This document shows positions 58,555 through 64,000 of a DNA stretch of 64,000 bases, in pieces (position 1 is the stretch's first letter; each line of letters begins with the position of its first letter). The DNA is taken from the NCBI GenBank assembly GCA_046086305.1, contig JBJSXI010000044.1, positions 20,357 to 84,356 on the forward strand, written 5' to 3'. The translations under genes and the position numbers were made by a program. The notes beneath the pieces were generated by a model that saw only the letters and a list, made by a program, of their open reading frames with translations, was not told the DNA's origin and did not search any database. Source of the stretch: UBA668 sp046086305 (GTDB lineage: Bacteria; Actinomycetota; Acidimicrobiia; Acidimicrobiales; Ilumatobacteraceae).

Positions 58555-58899
58555 TCAAGCCCGGCGGAGTTCGCGGTCCCGCAGCGGCCTGGCGGCCTCG
58601 AGCACCCACTCGAGGACGGCGCGAACATCCACCGGATCGGTAGTCAGATCCCGTTCGGCGTCCTCCACCGCGCACGCCAGGACGTACAGCTCGTCGTGCA
58701 GCATGTCGAGCTCGGCTCTCGCCATGATGAGTTCATCCTCGCCGAGCGCCAACTCGGCCGCCCGCTGACGACCGACCCAGTGCCACTGGCGACAGGCCTG
58801 CGAGCAGTAGCGCCGTGGCCGTCCGGTCCGCTGTGGCGCGAGCACCCGCCGGCACCACGCACACCTTCCCTGCCCGCTCGCTGTGGGTCGTTTCGTCAT
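58555..58899 (-). CDS. Small zinc-finger protein
   Basis: A 114-residue protein. CAWCRRVL and RRYCSQACRQWHWVGRQ form a Cys4-type zinc finger in the first 50 residues, in a form found in small actinobacterial proteins of unknown function. A coiled-coil-like helix (ELALGEDELIMARAELDMLHDELYVLACAVEDAERD) follows. Start ATG has TACCCT 8 nt upstream (58908-58913). The upstream neighbour on this strand is the RpiR regulator. Confidence 0.7.
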   Translation of the reverse strand: MTKRPTASGQGRCAWCRRVLAPQRTGRPRRYCSQACRQWHWVGRQRAAELALGEDELIMARAELDMLHDELYVLACAVEDAERDLTTDPVDVRAVLEWVLEAARPLRDRELRRA

Positions 58900-58943
58900 G
58901 ACGAAACAGGGTAGTGCGGGTCCGCTGCGGCGGAGGTGATCGA

Positions 58944-59789
58944 TCAGCCGTCGGTGAGTGCTCCCGACGTACGCCACGCCTCTTCGATCCGCCCGAGTCG
59001 CTCGGTGGCACCTGTGCGGAGTCGCTCCGCGATGCCGGCGACGAGGACGTTGCACAACGCCAGGGTGCCCACATGGCTGTCGAAGGGACCGACCGCGCCG
59101 GCCGAGACGGTGAAGACCGCGTGCGCGTCGATCGCGAGCGGCGAGAGTCGACTGTCGGTCAGCGCAACGAGCCACACTCCCCGCTCGCCGGCTCGCCGCA
59201 CGGTGTCGACGACCCATCGGTCGTAGCGCCGCAGATCGAACGCAACGAGGGTGTCGCCCTGCTCGAGCAGCGCGACGGCGCGAGCAACTGCCACCTCGTT
59301 GCCCTCGATCGACACGACACCGGGCCGCAGCGCGCCGAGCTCCCCGAGGAACTGGCGCGCCACCCCTGCCGACGCATCGGCGGCCACGACGGCGACCGAG
59401 CGCCCGACGTCGGCGAGACGTTCGATGACTGCGGTGAGCACGCCGAGGTCCAACTCGGCGAGGGTTGCCTCGACGTTCGCTGCTTCGACGGCGCGATGCT
59501 GGCTCAGGGCATCGGCCCCTGGCGTGGTGCGGATCCGTTCGGCCGCCGGGCGCAACTGCCGGGCGAGGTCGTCACGCACCGCAGCCTGGAGGTCGCTGTA
59601 GCCGTCGAAGCCGAGTTTGGCGGCCAGCCGGGCCACGGTCGCCACCCCGGAACCGGCTGCTGCGGCCAGCTCGGCCACGGTACCGAACGCCACCGTCTGG
59701 GGCGCCTCGAGGATCACCTCGGCGACGCGCCGCTCGGCGGCCGTCAGCATCCCCGCATTCGAGGCGATGAGGTCATCAACGCCGCCCAC
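58944..59789 (-). CDS. MurR/RpiR family transcriptional regulator
   Basis: A 281-residue regulator. The N-terminal HTH_6 (SNAGMLTAAERRVAEVIL, FGTVAELAAAAGSGVATVARLAAKLGFDGYSDLQAAVRDDL) is typical, followed by a sugar-isomerase (SIS) domain with VAVVAADASAGVARQFLGEL, GDTLVAFDLRRYDRWVVDTVRRAGERGVWLVALTDSRLSPLA. SIS domains bind phosphosugars, so a sugar-phosphate-like ligand is likely, and ribokinase lies nearby. It is divergent from the dioxygenase gene. GTG at 59789 is taken because TAGGTT is 7 nt upstream; TTG at 59798 overlaps that element. Confidence 0.9.
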   Translation of the reverse strand: MGGVDDLIASNAGMLTAAERRVAEVILEAPQTVAFGTVAELAAAAGSGVATVARLAAKLGFDGYSDLQAAVRDDLARQLRPAAERIRTTPGADALSQHRAVEAANVEATLAELDLGVLTAVIERLADVGRSVAVVAADASAGVARQFLGELGALRPGVVSIEGNEVAVARAVALLEQGDTLVAFDLRRYDRWVVDTVRRAGERGVWLVALTDSRLSPLAIDAHAVFTVSAGAVGPFDSHVGTLALCNVLVAGIAERLRTGATERLGRIEEAWRTSGALTDG

Positions 59790-59796
59790 CGTGGTC

Positions 59797-59802
59797 AACC
59801 TA
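59797..59802 (-). promoter_or_regulatory. -10 element of the RpiR gene, leaderless
   Basis: TAGGTT on the minus strand, 7 nt before GTG 59789. It moves the start nine bases in from the TTG that opens the frame. Confidence 0.5.
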
Positions 59803-59843
59803 GTCCTCCAGCCGGACTGGCGCGTTCATTCCGATCGCCTCAT

Positions 59844-59885
59844 ATACTGGAGCATACATTCCACTCTCTCCAGCCCCCCGGAGGA
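59844..59885 (+). promoter_or_regulatory. Candidate promoter, operator and ribosome site of the dioxygenase operon
   Basis: TATACT (59844-59849) overlaps an imperfect inverted repeat TGGAG-N6-TTCCA (59848-59863), which is a plausible site for the divergent RpiR protein. GGAGGA (59880-59885) lies 6 nt before the ATG. This operon is leadered, unlike most neighbours. Confidence 0.4.
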
Positions 59886-59891
59886 TCCGCC

Positions 59892-60857
59892 ATGCACGCC
59901 ACCCGCACCGCCCCGACCGGCCATGTCGCGCCGGTCGTCGTCGAGGCCGACGGATGGCGACCCGTCGCCCCGACGACTCCGGTCGGGAGCGACGACTTCC
60001 TGCTCGCCGCACTGCGGGAGGGCCGACGACTGCCCGCCCACGTGCACGACGCCCTCGCCGAGTTCACCGTGCGGCCGCATCGCTCGGGTGCACTCCTGGT
60101 GCGCGGCGTCGATCTCGGCGATGTGCCCGCCACACCCAAGTCACCGACCGCCGACCTGGCCAAGGACGCGACCAGTGAGTTCGCCCTGCTGACGATCGCG
60201 AGTGTGCTCGGTCACCCGATCGGCTACCTCCCCGAGCATGGCGGTGACGTCGTCCAGAACATCGTCCCGGTGCGGGCGAGTGCCGACCGGCAGGTCAGCA
60301 CGTCGTCGCAGATCGACCTGATGTTCCACACCGAGGCGGCCTTCCATCCTCACCGGCCCCGCTACCTGCTCCTCGCCTGCCTCCGTGGTGACGCAGACGC
60401 CCATACGACGCTGTCGTCGATCCTCGAGGTACTCGACCACCTACCCGAGTCGATGGTGCGCACCCTTCGTCAACCGCGGTTCCGCACGGCGGTCGATGAG
60501 AGTTACCTGCACGGCCGCCAGAACCGGCTCGGCGAGCCGATGGCCGTGCTCCAGGGCACCGTCGACGAACCGACCCTCGTGTTCGACGAGGATCTGATGG
60601 TGGGCATCGACGCCGACGCCGACGAGTCGCTGCGCGAACTCGGGCGGGCCGTGCGCCGTCACCACACGTCGGTCGCCCTCGAGAGTGGTGACGTTCTCGT
60701 GGTCGACAACTTCGTGGCCGTTCACGGACGCACGCCGTTCTCACCGCGCTACGACGGCACCGACCGCTGGCTCCAGCGCTCGATGGTCGTCGCAGATCTC
60801 GCCCCGAGCGCGTCGGATCGACGCGGGCGGATCATCACGACCGTGTTCGGCGACTGA
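59892..60857 (+). CDS. Clavaminate-synthase-like Fe(II)/2-oxoglutarate dioxygenase
   Basis: A 321-residue TauD/TfdA-superfamily enzyme of the clavaminate synthase / asparagine oxygenase branch. Iron ligands are His and Glu in MFHTEAAFHPHRPRYLLLACLR and the distal His in FVAVHGRTPF. The 2-oxoglutarate Arg is in WLQRSMV. Members of this branch hydroxylate the beta carbon of free amino acids such as Asn or Arg. The aldolase-like gene follows after 20 bp, which suggests a linked pathway (inference). Confidence 0.82.
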   Translation: MHATRTAPTGHVAPVVVEADGWRPVAPTTPVGSDDFLLAALREGRRLPAHVHDALAEFTVRPHRSGALLVRGVDLGDVPATPKSPTADLAKDATSEFALLTIASVLGHPIGYLPEHGGDVVQNIVPVRASADRQVSTSSQIDLMFHTEAAFHPHRPRYLLLACLRGDADAHTTLSSILEVLDHLPESMVRTLRQPRFRTAVDESYLHGRQNRLGEPMAVLQGTVDEPTLVFDEDLMVGIDADADESLRELGRAVRRHHTSVALESGDVLVVDNFVAVHGRTPFSPRYDGTDRWLQRSMVVADLAPSASDRRGRIITTVFGD

Positions 60858-60877
60858 CCGAGCGGCACACTGTGGGC

Positions 60878-61936
60878 GTGACCGCTCTCCCGCCCCCTCC
60901 TGTGCGCTCGTTCGCCAGCGACAATTCGGCCGGCGCCCTTCCCGAGGTGATGGACGCCGTCGTCGCGGCCAATGTCGGCCACACACTCGCCTACGGCGCC
61001 GATCCGTGGACCGCACGAGCGACCGATCTCCTCCACGACCTGTTTGGTGGACGTGCGGCGCCGTATCTGGTCCTCAACGGCACCGGTGCCAACGTCATGG
61101 CCCTCGCGACCCTCGCACACCCCGGCGAGGCCGTCGTGTGCAGCGAGTGGGCGCACATCGCGGTCGACGAGACCGGCGCACCCGAACGTGTCGCGGGCGT
61201 GAAACTGCTCTGCCAGCCCTCGTCCGACGCCAAGGTGACCCCGGCCCACCTCGAATCGGTCGCCCACCTTCGTGGCGTGCAGCACCACGCGCAGCCCACG
61301 GTCGTCTCGATCACCCAGAGCACCGAGCTCGGGACCGTGTACTCCGCCGACGAGGTGGCGGCACTCTGCGACAGCGCTCATCGCCTCGGCATGCGCGTCC
61401 ACCTCGACGGCGCCCGCATCGCCAACGCCACGGCCGCGCTCGGCGGGGACATCGCGACACTGCGGGCGTTCACGGTCGATGCGGGCGTCGATGTCGTCAC
61501 ATTCGGCGGCACGAAGGCCGGCATCCTCGGCGGAGAAGCGGTCGTCTACCTCGATGCAGACCTCGCCACCCGAGCGCCGTTCGTACGCAAGCAGGTCGAC
61601 CAGTTGTCATCCAAGATGCGGTTCATCGCTGCGCAGTTCGAGGCGCTGCTCACCGACGACCTGTGGCTGCGTAGCGCCGATCACGCCAACCGGATGGCCC
61701 GGCGCCTCTACGAGTCGTCCCGCACGCTGCCCGGCATCGAATACGACGCTGCGCCGGTCGTCAACAGCGTCTTTCCACGTATTCCGGCCGACATCATCGG
61801 CCCGTTGAGTGAGTGGTGCTTCTTCTACGAGTGGGATCCGACCCGCCATCAGGTGCGATGGATGACCTCGTGGGACACCACCGAGGACGACGTCGACCGG
61901 TTCGTCGCCGGCCTGCGCTGGTTCCTTCGCGTCTGA
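60878..61936 (+). CDS. Threonine-aldolase-like PLP enzyme
   Basis: A 352-residue fold-type I PLP enzyme of the beta-eliminating lyase / low-specificity threonine aldolase family. FASDNSAGALPEVMDAV opens it, NGTGANVMAL binds PLP phosphate, HLDGARIANA supplies the Asp, and Lys is in FGGTKAGILGGEAVV. These enzymes cleave beta-hydroxy amino acids to glycine and an aldehyde. Start GTG 60878 is used; GTG 60872 is in frame. The pair with the upstream dioxygenase makes sense chemically. Confidence 0.86.
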   Translation: MTALPPPPVRSFASDNSAGALPEVMDAVVAANVGHTLAYGADPWTARATDLLHDLFGGRAAPYLVLNGTGANVMALATLAHPGEAVVCSEWAHIAVDETGAPERVAGVKLLCQPSSDAKVTPAHLESVAHLRGVQHHAQPTVVSITQSTELGTVYSADEVAALCDSAHRLGMRVHLDGARIANATAALGGDIATLRAFTVDAGVDVVTFGGTKAGILGGEAVVYLDADLATRAPFVRKQVDQLSSKMRFIAAQFEALLTDDLWLRSADHANRMARRLYESSRTLPGIEYDAAPVVNSVFPRIPADIIGPLSEWCFFYEWDPTRHQVRWMTSWDTTEDDVDRFVAGLRWFLRV

Positions 61937-62002
61937 GTGTGTGATCGCACCGCCGCGGGCAACTTCTGCGCCGACGACGTGGACTGACCTAGCCTTCGGC
62001 CC

Positions 62003-63052
62003 GTGCCTGAGTCCCCGGTCCACCGCAGCGCGCTCGATGCCGCCTGGGCCGGATACGGCGACGGGCGCTCGATCGTTGCGGTCGACGAGGTGAGCACCGA
62101 TGTCTCCACGAATCACGTCTATCGAGTGCACCTCGACGACGGAGCCACGGTGATCGGCAAGGTCTCCAGCTACGGCTCATACTTCCTCTTCTACGAAGAC
62201 CACGACCGTCTCGCAAGGTGTGCACGTCTGCTCCGGCCGACTCGCTTCGGCGGCATGCTCGCCGAGATCCTCACCAAGGACGGACACCTCTACACGTGGT
62301 ACGACCGGCACATGTGGGCCGTCTTCTACACCGACGTCCCACGGCGCGATGCGCTGCCGCGCGTGCTCGATCTCGGGCAGATCCGCAATCTCGGCCGGGA
62401 GATGGCCGAGTTCCATCGCGCCTGCGCCGAGATCGCGCCGCAACTGCCTGCCGGTTCGAAGACCATCAAGAGCGATGCGATCCACCTCCTCGAGCTTCTC
62501 GAGAGCCCGTTCGCACCGGGGAACTTCGATCTCGGTCCCGAATCGATCACGATGCTCTGGCAGCACACCCATGACTTCCTCGAGCGGTTGATCACGCTCG
62601 GATACGACGAGTGGCCGAAGATCCCTGTACTCATCGACTGGAACCTCGGCAACTTCTCCGTCGACACACGGCGCGACGGCTCGTTCGCCCTGTTCAGCCG
62701 CTGGGACTACGACTGGTTCCGGATCGAGCCCCGAATGCTCGACTTCTACTTCCTCTCTCGTGTCTCGTCGACGACCGGTGATCGGACACAGTTCACCTAT
62801 GGCCCACACACGCTCGTCGAACCGAATTTCCTCGAGTTCCTCGATGCCTACGCCGAGATCTACCCATTGAGTGCCGAGGAGCGGCTCTTCCTCCCCGAGG
62901 TCTACCGGTTCTTCGTGCTGAACTACGTCGTCCGCGAGGGCGCCCGATTCTTCCGACCGGATCTGTGCGCCACCTTCCGGCATGACACCGTGACCACCTA
63001 CCTCCCTGCACTCGAGCGACTCGATCCAGCCGCCCTGCTGAGGTTCCGATGA
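62003..63052 (+). CDS. Phosphotransferase-fold (APH/choline kinase-like) protein
   Basis: A 349-residue protein. The active-site segment VLIDWNLGNFSV keeps Asp and Asn of the kinase catalytic loop but has Ile in place of the usual His. RWDYDWFRIEPRMLDF supplies the metal-binding Asp. The N-lobe has GATVIGKVSSYGSYFLFYEDHDRL, in which Lys would be the ATP-binding residue. Aromatic-rich segments give it many Tyr and Phe. Substrate unknown. Start GTG has TAGCCT 7 nt upstream (61990-61995). It overlaps ribokinase by 4 bp. Confidence 0.75.
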   Translation: MPESPVHRSALDAAWAGYGDGRSIVAVDEVSTDVSTNHVYRVHLDDGATVIGKVSSYGSYFLFYEDHDRLARCARLLRPTRFGGMLAEILTKDGHLYTWYDRHMWAVFYTDVPRRDALPRVLDLGQIRNLGREMAEFHRACAEIAPQLPAGSKTIKSDAIHLLELLESPFAPGNFDLGPESITMLWQHTHDFLERLITLGYDEWPKIPVLIDWNLGNFSVDTRRDGSFALFSRWDYDWFRIEPRMLDFYFLSRVSSTTGDRTQFTYGPHTLVEPNFLEFLDAYAEIYPLSAEERLFLPEVYRFFVLNYVVREGARFFRPDLCATFRHDTVTTYLPALERLDPAALLRFR

Positions 63053-63930
63053 CTGCGTCGACTGCCCTGCGGGGCTTCGACGTGTGCGTCGTCGGGAGCG
63101 CGAATCTCGACCTCGTCGTGCGCTCCGGTCGTCTCCCCCACCCTGGCGAGACCGTGATCGGCCACGACTACCGCGAGTACCCCGGCGGCAAGGGACTCAA
63201 CCAGGCCATCGCCGCCGCTCGCGCCGGCGCCCGGACGGCGTTCGTCGGCGCCGTCGGTGACGATGGCGCGGGAGCTCACCTTCGCGACGTCCTTACCCAT
63301 GACGGCGTCGACACATCGTCGCTCGCCACGTCAGCGGAGGCGACTGGTCGAGCGCTCATCACGGTGTCCGACGACGGCGAGAACGTCATCGTCGTTGCGC
63401 CCGGCGCCAACCGCGAGGTGACCGCAGCGTCGGTGCCACCGTGCCGCGTCCTCCTCGCGCAGCTCGAGGTACCGGTGGCCACCGTGGGTGCGGCGTTCGC
63501 GGCGGCCCGGCAACTCGGCGCGCTGACCATCTTGAACCCGGCACCAGCGCTCGAGGTGCCCGATGAGGTGCTCGGACTCACCGACATCCTCGTTCCCAAC
63601 GAGGGAGAGGCGGCACGGATGGGTGGCGTCGAGCGACTCCTCTCCCGAGGGGTGGCGACGATCATCGTCACCCGTGGTGCCGACGGCGTCGATCTCATCA
63701 CCTCGTCGGGCAGCCGACATGTCGCGGCGCATCGTGTGACACCAGTCGATACGACCGGCGCAGGTGACACCTTCTGCGGCTACCTGGCCGCCGGAGTTGG
63801 TCGGGGTGAATCACTCGACGAGGCGATCCGTCGCGCAGTCGTGGCTGCCGCCATCTCGACCACCCGCCTCGGTGCTTCCACCTCGATCCCGATGGCCGCG
63901 GAGGTGAGCGCCGTCGAGGACGTCGACTGA
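63049..63930 (+). CDS. rbsK: Ribokinase / PfkB family carbohydrate kinase
   Basis: A 293-residue kinase. VCVVGSANLDLVVRS and GGKGLNQAIAAARAGA are the substrate-binding N-terminal signature of ribokinase, and VTPVDTTGAGDTFCGYLAAG is the PfkB signature with catalytic Asp (GAGD). ILVPNEGEAARM matches the NExE motif. Ribose is the default substrate but other pentoses or nucleosides are possible. It is coupled to the kinase-fold gene, and the RpiR regulator 3 kb upstream may be the controller. Confidence 0.88.
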   Translation: MTASTALRGFDVCVVGSANLDLVVRSGRLPHPGETVIGHDYREYPGGKGLNQAIAAARAGARTAFVGAVGDDGAGAHLRDVLTHDGVDTSSLATSAEATGRALITVSDDGENVIVVAPGANREVTAASVPPCRVLLAQLEVPVATVGAAFAAARQLGALTILNPAPALEVPDEVLGLTDILVPNEGEAARMGGVERLLSRGVATIIVTRGADGVDLITSSGSRHVAAHRVTPVDTTGAGDTFCGYLAAGVGRGESLDEAIRRAVVAAAISTTRLGASTSIPMAAEVSAVEDVD

Positions 63931-63931
63931 C

Positions 63932-64000
63932 TCAGGCGTCGCGGACGTTCCACTCGCGACGCGCCACCGGCTCCTGGTCACTCCACGGGAAGTTGATCCA
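63932..64000 (-). CDS. C-terminal end of a minus-strand gene (5' part outside window)
   Basis: The last 22 codons before a stop: WINFPWSDQEPVARREWNV and three more residues. It starts one base after the ribokinase stop, so the two genes are convergent. Too short to assign. Codon use resembles the surroundings. Confidence 0.5.
   Translation of the reverse strand, partial: WINFPWSDQEPVARREWNVRDA

Noticed and set aside
58504..58914. A plus-strand frame over the small zinc-finger gene
   Set aside because: The minus strand has the Cys4 finger, a coiled coil and a leaderless promoter; the plus frame has no family signal.
1..64000. CRISPR array, insertion sequence or phage genes
   Set aside because: No regularly spaced direct repeats, transposase, integrase or phage structural motifs were seen on either strand.

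Overview
The window is a contiguous piece of a high-GC actinobacterial chromosome. The nearest fit is probably the class Acidimicrobiia. This rests on a Pup-proteasome locus (prcB, prcA, pafA), the actinobacterial order gcvH - FHA protein - MerR (FtsR-like) - DUF151 - MerR, an SCO6745-family protein and a two-domain ThyX-like protein. No phage, insertion sequence or CRISPR array was found. Genes are tightly packed, with many 4-bp ATGA/GTGA stop-start overlaps. A recurrent layout, TAnnnT followed 6-8 nt later by the start codon, implies that many genes make leaderless mRNAs. I used that layout to choose several start codons.

Layout. 0-4.5 kb: end of prcB, prcA, the three 5-oxoprolinase genes pxpABC, then pafA. 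4.5-10.4 kb: signal peptidase, a glycerophosphodiesterase, tatB, tatC, a HelY-type helicase and a truncated lipid-kinase-like protein. 10.4-18.3 kb: an M20 amidohydrolase, the double ThyX-like protein, an acidic zinc-ribbon protein, an acetyltransferase, an enoyl-CoA hydratase, an unrecognised Arg-rich protein, a gamma carbonic anhydrase and prmA. 18.3-29.9 kb: an FAD amine-oxidase/desaturase-like enzyme, a creatininase and an N-carbamoyl hydrolase. These are followed on the minus strand by a gamma-glutamyltransferase, an amidohydrolase, ribD, ribA and an NMT1/THI5-type ABC transporter. 30-33.5 kb: aldehyde dehydrogenase, RDD protein and acyl-CoA synthetase.

33.6-39.3 kb is a visibly lower-GC glycan island with a double methyltransferase, a glycosyltransferase carrying four WY-type repeats, and a GT2-GT4 fusion. 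39.3-45.1 kb: acyl-CoA dehydrogenase, ispH, a DUF512 radical-SAM protein and der. At 45.1 kb a tRNA-Pro gene overlaps the start codon of an SRAP (YedK/HMCES) gene by one base. 46-53.3 kb: an RgpF-like glycan protein, HIT, SDR, a CDP-alcohol phosphotransferase and the gcvH-to-gcvT cluster. gcvP is convergent to gcvT and is preceded by a textbook tandem glycine riboswitch. 56.4-64 kb: an SCO6745 protein, an EamA transporter, FKBP, a 28-bp dif-like sequence, a small zinc-finger protein and an RpiR regulator. The RpiR gene is divergent from a clavaminate-synthase-like dioxygenase, a threonine-aldolase-like enzyme, a kinase-fold protein and ribokinase.

How genes may work together. Peptide turnover (proteasome), gamma-glutamyl and 5-oxoproline metabolism, carbamoyl and cyclic-amide hydrolysis, and glycine metabolism recur through the window. 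The dioxygenase-aldolase pair could make glycine from a beta-hydroxylated amino acid a few kb from the glycine-cleavage genes. These functional links are inferences from gene order. Motif and start-site statements were read from the sequence by eye.
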